Origin: Bacillota bacterium
GTDB lineage: Bacteria; Bacillota; Clostridia; DSM-8532
DNA: 64,000 bases
Direction of reading: 5' to 3'
NCBI GenBank assembly: GCA_023411795.1
Contig: JAEYOK010000025.1
Coordinates: forward strand, 1 to 64,000
Below are positions 45,917 to 53,309 of the stretch, one piece after another; the stretch's first letter is position 1, and the number at the start of each line of letters is the position of its first letter. The translations under genes and the position numbers were made by a program. The notes under the pieces are model-generated. The model was given only the letters and a program-made list of their open reading frames with translations. It was not told where the DNA came from and made no database searches.

Positions 45917-46106
45917 CTAAAAATATTTGCATTGCCTATGTTATCTTATTCCCGTGAAGTGGTAAAGAATTACCCTGAAATAAAAAAGTCAATAACTTGT
46001 ATAAACCGCTAAAAAAAGCACTTTTATAGATTAATAAAAATTGGTCGTCAAAAATCGCAGAAATTAATATTGCCCGTGTCAAATTATAGCGAAATGAGGA
46101 AGATAT

Positions 46107-46922
46107 ATGGGAACCCAATACAGATCGGTATTAAAAGAAGCCCAGAGAATTGTTGTTAAGGTCGGTACATCTACCCTAACCCATGAAAATGGCAAGATGA
46201 ATTTTAGCAGGATGGATCGTTTAGCCATGGTGCTATCAGAGCTTATGAACGAAGATCGTGAGATAATATTGGTTTCATCCGGTTCCATAGGCGTTGGCAT
46301 GGGTAAATTCAGCTTTAAAAAGCGTCCTGTTGGTATGGGAATGAAACAGGCATTGGCTGCAATTGGACAATGTGAGCTAATGAATATATACAGCAGATTG
46401 TTTGCTACTTATAACCAGACTGTAGCTCAAATGCTTTTAACTAAACCTGATATCAATGATGATATAAAGAAGGTTAATGTTATGAATACCTTTAAAAGTC
46501 TTTTTGACTTAGGGGTTATTCCCATTGTCAACGAAAATGACTCGGTTTCTGTGGATGAGATTAAAAGCTTATTAATGTTTGGAGACAATGACACCTTATC
46601 AGCTGTTGTATCTAAATTGGTGGGAGCGGATTTACTTATTATTCTTTCGGACATAGATGGCCTTTATGACTCTAATCCTAAAGAAAATAAGGATTGTAAG
46701 CTGATATCGGTAGTGGAAAAAGTAGACGAAACTATAAGAAAATATGCGGGCAGTGCAGGAACAAAAAGGGGTACAGGAGGTATGGTTACTAAGCTGAACG
46801 CTGCTGAAATAGCTACCGGAGCAGGAACGAATATGGTCATAGCAAATGGTTCGGATCCTATGGTTATCATGGATATAATTAAGGGTGAAGATGTTGGAAC
46901 TCTATTTTTAGGGAAGCGATAA
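46107..46922 (+). CDS. proB: Glutamate 5-kinase, short form without PUA domain
   Basis: A 271-residue amino-acid kinase phosphorylating glutamate as the first step of proline synthesis. Motifs: VVKVGTSTLTHENGKMN, LVSSGSIGVGMGKF, NENDSVSVDEI, FGDNDTLSAVVSKLVGADLLIILSDIDGLYDSNP (in parts), and GTGGMVTKLNAAEIA. It ends at the end of the kinase domain and lacks the C-terminal PUA domain of the 365-residue Bacillus form; short forms are known in Clostridia. proA is not adjacent. The ribosome site is GAGGAAG. Confidence 0.92.
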   Translation: MGTQYRSVLKEAQRIVVKVGTSTLTHENGKMNFSRMDRLAMVLSELMNEDREIILVSSGSIGVGMGKFSFKKRPVGMGMKQALAAIGQCELMNIYSRLFATYNQTVAQMLLTKPDINDDIKKVNVMNTFKSLFDLGVIPIVNENDSVSVDEIKSLLMFGDNDTLSAVVSKLVGADLLIILSDIDGLYDSNPKENKDCKLISVVEKVDETIRKYAGSAGTKRGTGGMVTKLNAAEIATGAGTNMVIANGSDPMVIMDIIKGEDVGTLFLGKR

Positions 46923-46948
46923 ATCGCCGTAGGCTATAGTCGCTTAAT

Positions 46949-47014
46949 AACGCAAAAGAGAACATGCAATCATGTTCTCCGCGTTGGATGGCCGTCTCTT
47001 TGAGACGGCCCTTT
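46949..47014 (+). terminator. Two hairpins after proB
   Basis: Hairpin 1: AACGC/GCGTT around GAGAACATG/CATGTTCTC (46949-46985). Hairpin 2: GGCCGTCTC/GAGACGGCC with loop TTT (46990-47010), then CTTTAAG. They lie between proB and the convergent HU gene. Confidence 0.7.
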
Positions 47015-47052
47015 AAGTGTTAATAGAGCACATTAGCTCAATTAGACACGCT

Positions 47053-47328
47053 TTAACCGTTAACTCTGTCTTTTAGTGATTTACCGGCTTTAAATACAGG
47101 TGCCTTAGAAGCTGGAATATTGATAGTTTCTTTAGTTTGAGGATTACGGCCTTTTCTTGCTGCTCTGTTTTTTGTTTCAAATGTTCCAAAGCCAACAAGA
47201 ACAACCTTTTCTTGCTGAGCTAGGGTTTCCTCAACTACTGATACCAAAGCGTCAATGGCAGCTTCACTATCTTTTTTTGTAAGACCTGATTGCTGTGCTA
47301 CAGCACTGATAAGTTCAGCTTTATTCAA
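47053..47328 (-). CDS. hup: DNA-binding protein HU
   Basis: A 91-residue nucleoid protein with the full HU pattern MNKAELISAVAQQSGL, VVLVGFGTFETKNRAARKGRNPQT and PVFKAGKSLKDRVN. The Pro of the DNA-intercalating arm (GRNPQT) is present. It starts with TTG at 47328, 8 bp after GGAGG; no ATG is available. It has its own promoter at 47361-47389. Confidence 0.97.
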   Translation of the reverse strand: MNKAELISAVAQQSGLTKKDSEAAIDALVSVVEETLAQQEKVVLVGFGTFETKNRAARKGRNPQTKETINIPASKAPVFKAGKSLKDRVNG

Positions 47329-47360
47329 CAGGATTACCTCCTTAACAAAATTTCGTCATC

Positions 47361-47389
47361 ATTGTATAACGCAAAACTCATAAAGTCAA
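47361..47389 (-). promoter_or_regulatory. HU gene promoter
   Basis: On the minus strand TTGACT (47389-47384), 17 bp, TACAAT (47366-47361), about 33 bases before the TTG start. Confidence 0.75.
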
Positions 47390-47544
47390 GCACCTAAACG
47401 GTTTTCCCAAATCAGACATATACCGGGGCATTGTTTCGCAAGAACAATTTCCCAGATAAAGCACATGTTCCCTGACTGTGTCCACCAGTCTGACACAATA
47501 AATTTGATTATACAGCTCAAACGTTATATAATACACATACAAAA

Positions 47545-47609
47545 GAATATTTTTTATAAAATATTCTCTGGAAGATTTTCTTCAAAATTTTCTTCAGAAG
47601 ATTTTCTTC
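47545..47609. repeat. Short A/T-rich hairpin and GAAGATTTTCTTC repeats
   Basis: GAATATTTT/AAAATATTC form a 9-bp stem (47545-47566), followed by two copies of the imperfect palindrome GAAGATTTTCTTC (47571-47583, 47597-47609) and a part copy between. They sit just before the ribosome site of the gene at 47626 and could hold it in structure. Nothing else is seen in 47390-47544. Confidence 0.5.
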
Positions 47610-47625
47610 ATATGGAGGAGTCCAA

Positions 47626-48243
47626 ATGGCTGAACTCTATTTTTTTGTTTCCAAAAATAAAATAAATGACATTGTTAATTGTGGTCTTAAATTATCAGAA
47701 TGGTATGACCGTGAAATAACTCTGCCCGGAACAACAGGAAGCAGAAAAGTTTTAAAAGCCTACTTAAACCCAAGAGATGACAGAGCCAAATTAAAAGATA
47801 ACAATTATCAGTGCCTTCGTCTTGAAGTGGATTTGGACTATTGTAAAGTTGCCGATTCGTCGCTGTATAAGATGGGACAAGCCGAGCATTTTTTAATGCA
47901 AAAGTATTACGATAGTATTATTCCGCTTAGAAACTATTGTTTTGGTACTTATCGGGAGCCAGAGGTTTTGGTTTTGACATCGGTTTTGCCTGAGTATATC
48001 GAGGTTACAGGAGTTGCGCTGGATACCCCTCTTCTATATGAAAGCTCCGAAGCTATTTATCTGGTAAACCTCCTTGAAAAACATGAGGAATTATACAAAG
48101 ATTCGGGTAACCACCTTCTTTACGCGTTTTTTACCTATTTGGAGGGTAAAGGGCAAGTGACACGTTTTGAAGGCAAGGAGAAAAAAGAGGCTATCTTCTT
48201 TGATATGAACAGTAAGGAGTATACGGTATTAAGAATTCCCTGA
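47626..48243 (+). CDS. Hypothetical protein upstream of birA
   Basis: A 205-residue soluble protein I do not assign to a family. It starts MAELYFFVSKNKINDIVNCGLKLSEW, lacks a signal peptide, membrane segment or catalytic motif, and is acidic and aromatic. A SKNKIxDIxxCGLKLSEWxDRE opening suggests a globular domain, and NPRDDRAKLKD could be a nucleotide or RNA contact, but nothing decides it. TATGGAGGAG precedes the ATG. The birA ribosome site overlaps its stop codon, so the two are coupled. Confidence 0.7.
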   Translation: MAELYFFVSKNKINDIVNCGLKLSEWYDREITLPGTTGSRKVLKAYLNPRDDRAKLKDNNYQCLRLEVDLDYCKVADSSLYKMGQAEHFLMQKYYDSIIPLRNYCFGTYREPEVLVLTSVLPEYIEVTGVALDTPLLYESSEAIYLVNLLEKHEELYKDSGNHLLYAFFTYLEGKGQVTRFEGKEKKEAIFFDMNSKEYTVLRIP

Positions 48244-48255
48244 GGAGTGTATAAA

Positions 48256-49263
48256 TTGTCCGGAACAGAGGATATTTCTATTAAACTGCTTGATATACTT
48301 AAGCGAGCAGAAGATTTTATTTCAGGCGAAGAGCTGAGTGAATTATTAGCGATAAGCCGTACTGCCATTTGGAAGCGTATTGATTTAATAAAAAAGGAAG
48401 GTTTCGAAATTGAAGCCTCTACGAAAAAAGGGTATCGGCTAATCGAATCAAAGAACGCTTATGGCAGGATTGCGATACAAAGCGGGATTACCAGTCATAT
48501 TTTTGGTGAAAACCTGAGATTTTTTCACGAGGTTGATTCAACAAATAATGTTTTAAAAAAACTGGCCATTGACAGCGCTCCTGAAGGCACTGTCGTTGTA
48601 TCTGACATTCAATTAGCAGGTAGGGGAAGAAGAGGAAAGGCCTGGATGTCGGCACCAAATCTGGGGATATGGATGTCTGTTTTATTAAGACCTAACCTTC
48701 ATCCAAGTCAGGTCCAAACCCTGACCCTTGCAGCTTCAGTGGCCGTAGCAAAAGCTCTAGAACCCATGGAAATTGAAGGCTTAGGCATAAAGTGGCCAAA
48801 CGATATACTTATTAATAAGAAAAAAGTTTGTGGCATACTTACCGAGCTTTCTGCCGAAACTGAAAAAGTCGAGTGGGTTGTTATTGGGATCGGCCTTAAC
48901 GTGAATCATAAAAAAGAGGATTTTGACAGTGAGATAGCAGACATTGCGACATCCCTCAGATTGAACGAAAAAAATAATGCTCCCTTGCGGCGAAATGAGA
49001 TTGCCGCGAATATAATAAACGAGTTGGGAGCCGTCTATAGTGAATTTATAAAAAAAGGTCGGGCATGGGTTGTTGAGGAGTGGAAAAAGTATAACATCAC
49101 CATCGGAAAAAGAGTGAACCTAATCAGTCAAGCAGGCAGTTGTGAGGTTGAAGTACTGGATATCACTCCGGAAGGAAAACTAATAGTCAGGTATGACGAC
49201 GGAACAACGGACGAAGTATTTTCGGGAGAAATTTCACTTAGGGAAGCAAATTTGACAAATTAG
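48256..49263 (+). CDS. birA: Bifunctional biotin ligase/repressor BirA
   Basis: A 335-residue biotin-protein ligase with an N-terminal helix-turn-helix (about 8-65; ISGEELSELLAISRTAIWKRIDLIK). The ligase part has GRGRRGKAWMSAPNLGIWMS (biotinyl-AMP loop), KWPNDILINKKKVCGIL and IGIGLNVNH; a C-terminal SH3-like domain follows. TTG at 48256 is chosen: GAGGAG lies 8 bp upstream, whereas GTG at 48247 overlaps it. It ligates biotin to carboxyl-carrier proteins and, in biotin excess, represses biotin genes. Confidence 0.94.
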   Translation: MSGTEDISIKLLDILKRAEDFISGEELSELLAISRTAIWKRIDLIKKEGFEIEASTKKGYRLIESKNAYGRIAIQSGITSHIFGENLRFFHEVDSTNNVLKKLAIDSAPEGTVVVSDIQLAGRGRRGKAWMSAPNLGIWMSVLLRPNLHPSQVQTLTLAASVAVAKALEPMEIEGLGIKWPNDILINKKKVCGILTELSAETEKVEWVVIGIGLNVNHKKEDFDSEIADIATSLRLNEKNNAPLRRNEIAANIINELGAVYSEFIKKGRAWVVEEWKKYNITIGKRVNLISQAGSCEVEVLDITPEGKLIVRYDDGTTDEVFSGEISLREANLTN

Positions 49264-49324
49264 CCGGAAGGATTTTATATTTAGGATAGAAATAAAATAA
49301 CAAGAGGATGAACCGGAGGTTTTT

Positions 49325-49867
49325 ATGGATCAAAATCCCAATACCAATACCCAAAGTAATAATAATCAAAAAGTTAATTTTCAGAACAATCGTGGAAGAG
49401 CTGACAACAGGTATTCAGGAAGAGATAGGCGTGACGCTCATGAAAAGAATCATAGTTCAGAGATGAATCGCGGAGTAAAAGCAAAATCCGGTGATAGAGT
49501 TCCTGGACAAGATCGTATAAAGAGTCAGGATGATGCAAGATATACTCAAAAAAACAGAGAACAAAAGGGTGTTGAACGTGTCAGTATTGATAGTAAACAG
49601 CAACCAAGAGTTAAGAGTGCTGTTGCCCCGAACCCGACCCAGAATGTTCAGCCCACCAAGCAGGGACTGAATGTACCTGCTGGCAGCGGGAACAACAGAT
49701 ATGGCAGAAATCAGGCAAGGAATTCTTCTCATAATGAGATTGTGGGGAAACATGCCCCCATCAAAAGAGTTGAGACTGTAGAAGATATTCAGGCTGACAT
49801 AGAAAGAATTGATAAGGATATACAATTCGAAATTAAGCAGATCAAAGCAGTCAAGCTGGGCCTGTAA
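49325..49867 (+). CDS. Hydrophilic, largely disordered protein between birA and coaX
   Basis: A 180-residue polar protein rich in Asn, Gln, Arg and Asp (about 1-135), followed by a predicted helix of about 45 residues (IKRVETVEDIQADIERIDKD to the end). No domain is recognised. It has GGAGG before the ATG and 12 bp to coaX, so it is likely co-transcribed. The composition (RNNRGR, RYSGRDRRD) recalls RNA-binding or phase-separating tails, but that is conjecture. Confidence 0.65.
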   Translation: MDQNPNTNTQSNNNQKVNFQNNRGRADNRYSGRDRRDAHEKNHSSEMNRGVKAKSGDRVPGQDRIKSQDDARYTQKNREQKGVERVSIDSKQQPRVKSAVAPNPTQNVQPTKQGLNVPAGSGNNRYGRNQARNSSHNEIVGKHAPIKRVETVEDIQADIERIDKDIQFEIKQIKAVKLGL

Positions 49868-49879
49868 TGAGGAGATTTT

Positions 49880-50653
49880 ATGCTTTTAGTCATTGATGTG
49901 GGTAATACCAATAGCGCAATTGGTGTTTACAAAGAAGATGTTCTGATTGGGAATTGGCGTATTTCCACCAATAGGGAGCGCACATCCGATGAAACGGGCA
50001 TGTTCCTGATGTCGGTTTTAAGTCATGCCGGCATAGGTTCCAAAGAGATAAAAGACGTTATAATGTGCTCTGTTGTGCCCCCGGCAATGCATTCCATAAT
50101 CAATGCCATTAAAAAATATTTCAATATTAATCCCATTTTAGTTGGACCGGGAATAAAGACAGGAATCAATATTAAATATGAAAATCCCAGAGATGTAGGG
50201 ACTGATAAGATAGTCAATGCGGTTGGTGCACTAAAATTATACGGCGGACCTGTTATTATAGTGGATTTTGGTACTGCAACGACCTTTTGCGCAATAAACC
50301 CAAAGGGCGATTACCTGGGAGGTGTTATTTGTCCCGGTATAAAAATCTCTGCTGAAGCACTTTTTGATAAAGCTTCCATGCTTCCCCGTATAGAAATTAC
50401 CAAACCTAAGCATATTATTGGAAGAACAACTGTAAACAGCATGCAATCCGGCATTATTTTTGGCTTTGTCGGTCAGGTTGATTATATAGTCAGGCTTATG
50501 AAGAGGGAGATGGCATTGGAAGGTATAAAGGTCATTGCCACAGGAGGAATGGCTAATCTTATTGCTACTGAGTCAGAAACTATCGATGAAGTGAATACTC
50601 TTTTGACACTGGAAGGTTTGAAAGCTGTTTATCAAATGAATTCAACTGTTTAA
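49880..50653 (+). CDS. coaX: Type III pantothenate kinase
   Basis: A 257-residue acetate-kinase-fold enzyme catalysing the first step of CoA synthesis. Motifs: VIDVGNTNSAIGVY (1-17), YENPRDVGTDKIVNAVGA, VDFGTATTFCAINPKGDYLGGVICPG and VIATGGMANLI. It is typically feedback-resistant. The ribosome site GAGG precedes the ATG. Confidence 0.96.
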   Translation: MLLVIDVGNTNSAIGVYKEDVLIGNWRISTNRERTSDETGMFLMSVLSHAGIGSKEIKDVIMCSVVPPAMHSIINAIKKYFNINPILVGPGIKTGINIKYENPRDVGTDKIVNAVGALKLYGGPVIIVDFGTATTFCAINPKGDYLGGVICPGIKISAEALFDKASMLPRIEITKPKHIIGRTTVNSMQSGIIFGFVGQVDYIVRLMKREMALEGIKVIATGGMANLIATESETIDEVNTLLTLEGLKAVYQMNSTV

Positions 50654-50761
50654 TTTGAATAGAAGATGAGATTTAACGAGGAATAACGAGCAATTGGGAG
50701 ATATTTCATTGATATCGATTAATATTGACTAATATTGGGCAAAATCATCAGACATCATGAT

Positions 50762-50821
50762 TTGATTATGAAAAGAAAATTGTTTAATATAGTATTAGCA
50801 CTCAACTTAGATGAGTGCTAA
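50762..50821 (+). promoter_or_regulatory. groESL promoter and CIRCE element
   Basis: TTGATT (50762-50767), 17 bp, TAATAT (50785-50790). CIRCE at 50795-50821 is perfect: TTAGCACTC, 9 bp, GAGTGCTAA. HrcA bound to it represses groESL. A second palindromic region follows in the leader (50833-50866: CTCAC/GTGAG and TAATGTG/CACATTA). Confidence 0.92.
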
Positions 50822-50920
50822 CAAGATATATCCCTCACTAATGTGAGTGCGAGCCCACATTAATGTTAATGCTGAGAGAAAAATGCCCTTACACAGGGAA
50901 AATATAAGGAGGTTAAACTT

Positions 50921-51193
50921 ATGAATATTAAACCACTGGCAGAGAGAGTCGTTATTAAAATGCTGGAAGCTGAGGAAACAACTAAAAGTGGTATCGTCCT
51001 TCCCGGTACAGCCAAAGAGAAGCCCCAGGTGGCTGAGGTTATAGCAGTAGGTCCCGGAACCAAAGATGTTGAAATGGAAGTTAAAGTCGGAGACAAGGTT
51101 CTTATCAGCAAATACGCCGGAACCGAAGTAAAGCTTGACGGAGCTGAATACACAATAGTCAAGCAAAGCGATATCCTAGCAGTAGTAGAATAA
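50921..51193 (+). CDS. groES: Co-chaperonin GroES
   Basis: A 90-residue lid subunit of the GroEL chamber, starting MNIKPLAERVVIKMLEAEET, with mobile loop TTKSGIVLPGTAKEKPQ and the C-terminal DILAVVE. AGGAGG precedes the ATG. It is 15 bp before groEL. Confidence 0.98.
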   Translation: MNIKPLAERVVIKMLEAEETTKSGIVLPGTAKEKPQVAEVIAVGPGTKDVEMEVKVGDKVLISKYAGTEVKLDGAEYTIVKQSDILAVVE

Positions 51194-51208
51194 TAGGAGG
51201 GAAAGAAC

Positions 51209-52843
51209 ATGGCAAAAGATATTAAGTTTGGTGAAGAGGCAAGAAAGGCGCTGGAAAGCGGCGTTAACAAGCTTGCAAATACAGTTAAGGTTACATTGGG
51301 TCCAAAGGGTAGAAATGTTGTTTTAGATAAAAAATTCGGTTCGCCCCTTATTACCAATGACGGTGTTACAATAGCAAAGGAAATTGAGCTGGAAGACGCT
51401 TTTGAGAATATGGGCGCTCAGCTTGTAAAAGAAGTAGCTACAAAGACCAATGATGTTGCCGGTGACGGTACAACTACAGCTACATTGCTTGCTCAGGCCA
51501 TTATCCGTGAGGGACTTAAGAATGTGGCAGCAGGCGCTAACCCTATGATTATTAAAAAGGGTATCAATAAGGCCGTTGAAGCAGCGGTTAAAGGCATAGG
51601 CGAAATATCCCAGAAAGTTAAGGGTAAAGAGGATATTGCCCGTGTTGCAGCAGTATCGGCCAATGATGATGAAATCGGAAATCTGATTGCAGACGCTATG
51701 GAGAAGGTTGGAAACGATGGTGTTATCACAGTTGAGGAATCTAAAACCATGGGCACAAACCTTGATGTAGTTGAAGGTATGCAATTTGATCGCGGATATG
51801 TTTCCGGTTATATGGTAACAGATACCGAGAAGATGGAAGCTGTTCTCGATAATCCATATATTTTAATCACAGACAAGAAAATTTCAAATATTCAAGAAGT
51901 TCTGCCTATTCTTGAACAAATCGTTCAACAGGGCAAGAAGCTTGTTATTATCGCAGAAGATGTTGAAGGGGAAGCTCTTGCAACACTTATCGTCAATAAA
52001 TTGCGCGGCACATTTACTTGCGTTGCAGTAAAAGCTCCCGGCTTTGGTGACAGAAGAAAGGCAATGCTCCAGGATATAGCTATCCTGACAGGCGGCCAGG
52101 TTATTACCGAAGAGCTCGGTTTGGATCTTAAAGAAACCTCTTTAGATCAATTAGGTCGTGCTGAGAAAATCATCGTTCAGAAAGAAAACACAATTATAGT
52201 CGGTGGCAACGGTGATGATAAAGCTATTCATGACAGAGTTAATTCTATCAAAGCTCAAATTGAAGAAACCACCTCTGACTTTGACAAAGAAAAGCTTCAG
52301 GAAAGACTTGCTAAGCTTTCAGGCGGTGTAGCTGTTATCCAGGTTGGAGCTGCTACCGAAACCGAAATGAAGGAAAAGAAGCTCCGTATTGAGGACGCTC
52401 TTGCAGCAACCCGTGCTGCTGTTGAAGAAGGTATTGTATCTGGTGGCGGAATCGCTTTCATCAATGTAATTCCAAAGGTTAAAGACCTCTTAAAGGAAAC
52501 AAGCGGAGATGAAAAGACCGGTGTTCAGATTATTGCAAGAGCTTTAGAAGAGCCTGTAAGACAGATTGCAATTAACGCAGGTCTTGAAGGTTCAGTTATT
52601 CTTGACAAGGTATCTTCCAGTGGTGTAGGTATCGGATATGATGTGCTCAGCGAAAGCTATGTCAACATGATTGAAACAGGTATTGTTGACCCTGCCAAGG
52701 TTACACGTTCAGCTCTCCAGAATGCAGCATCTGTTGCTTCCATGTTGCTGACAACCGAGTCCATCGTAGCTGATAAGCCTGAGAAGGTTGACCCTGCAGC
52801 AGCAGCTGCTGCCATGGGTGGCGGAATGCCCGGTATGATGTAA
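51209..52843 (+). CDS. groEL: Chaperonin GroEL
   Basis: A 544-residue Hsp60. LGPKGRNVVLDKKFGSP, the ATP site DGTTTATLLAQAI and the C-terminal GGMPGMM tail are seen, all standard. Same operon as groES, controlled by CIRCE; a terminator follows. Confidence 0.98.
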   Translation: MAKDIKFGEEARKALESGVNKLANTVKVTLGPKGRNVVLDKKFGSPLITNDGVTIAKEIELEDAFENMGAQLVKEVATKTNDVAGDGTTTATLLAQAIIREGLKNVAAGANPMIIKKGINKAVEAAVKGIGEISQKVKGKEDIARVAAVSANDDEIGNLIADAMEKVGNDGVITVEESKTMGTNLDVVEGMQFDRGYVSGYMVTDTEKMEAVLDNPYILITDKKISNIQEVLPILEQIVQQGKKLVIIAEDVEGEALATLIVNKLRGTFTCVAVKAPGFGDRRKAMLQDIAILTGGQVITEELGLDLKETSLDQLGRAEKIIVQKENTIIVGGNGDDKAIHDRVNSIKAQIEETTSDFDKEKLQERLAKLSGGVAVIQVGAATETEMKEKKLRIEDALAATRAAVEEGIVSGGGIAFINVIPKVKDLLKETSGDEKTGVQIIARALEEPVRQIAINAGLEGSVILDKVSSSGVGIGYDVLSESYVNMIETGIVDPAKVTRSALQNAASVASMLLTTESIVADKPEKVDPAAAAAAMGGGMPGMM

Positions 52844-52876
52844 TAGGATTACTTTAAAATATAACTTTAATTATTG

Positions 52877-52910
52877 CAATGCGCCGAGTAACTCGGCGCA
52901 TTGTTTGATT
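52877..52910 (+). terminator. Terminator after groEL
   Basis: CAATGCGCCGAGT and ACTCGGCGCATTG make a near-perfect stem running into TTTGATTT. Confidence 0.85.
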
Positions 52911-52913
52911 TAT

Positions 52914-53103
52914 GAGTAATAGTGAGTAATAGGGACGGTGACTTTTACTCATTATTTTATTTGTGCGAGTTTATTTGCCTACGAGCTACTTGTCATTCTG
53001 ACGAAACAAAATGCAAAGCATTTTGTTTCGTCAGAATGACATATAATAGTCGACTAAAATGAGTGAAAGTCACCGTCCCCATTACTCAGTCCCCATTACT
53101 CAC
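52914..53103. repeat. Nested GGGACGG-type palindrome after groEL
   Basis: Outer arms 52932-52953 and 53058-53079 match with one mismatch (core GGGACGG/CCGTCCC); outside them lie tandem GAGTAATA units on the left and ATTACTCA units on the right. Inside is a separate perfect 24-bp stem with loop AAA (52991-53014 and 53018-53041). It is the third of three GGGACGG elements in the window and looks like one repeat inserted in another. Confidence 0.85.
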
Positions 53104-53128
53104 ATTGCACAAGAAAAAAAGAAAAAGA

Positions 53129-53262
53129 TTGATAAAATTTTATCAACATGCTATATACTTTTCTTTTAGCGTTAGTTAAAATAATAACAAATATAAGATT
53201 AATAAAACATTTAAGAATATAAATGCTTTATTTTTTGTCTGAAATTGTTAAATAATTAACTA
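53129..53262 (+). promoter_or_regulatory. Two Rex-type operators upstream of adhE
   Basis: 53245-53262 reads TTGTTAAATAATTAACTA against the clostridial Rex consensus TTGTTAANNNNTTAACAA (one mismatch). 53129-53146 reads TTGATAAAATTTTATCAA, a perfect palindrome differing at two symmetric positions. Rex is an NADH-sensing repressor of fermentative genes, which suits adhE. The rex gene is not in the window. Confidence 0.72.
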
Positions 53263-53309
53263 TAACTATGACAGCAGTATTGTGTGCCGAGAAAAGGAGA
53301 GATGAGTAT

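Noticed and set aside
46107..46922. ProB broken at its 3' end
   Set aside because: The kinase domain is complete and the stop is followed by ordered hairpins with no PUA-like remnant, so a naturally short form is more likely.
51323..51784. Long minus-strand frames inside groEL
   Set aside because: They are antisense to a fully conserved chaperonin gene and arise from its codon bias.
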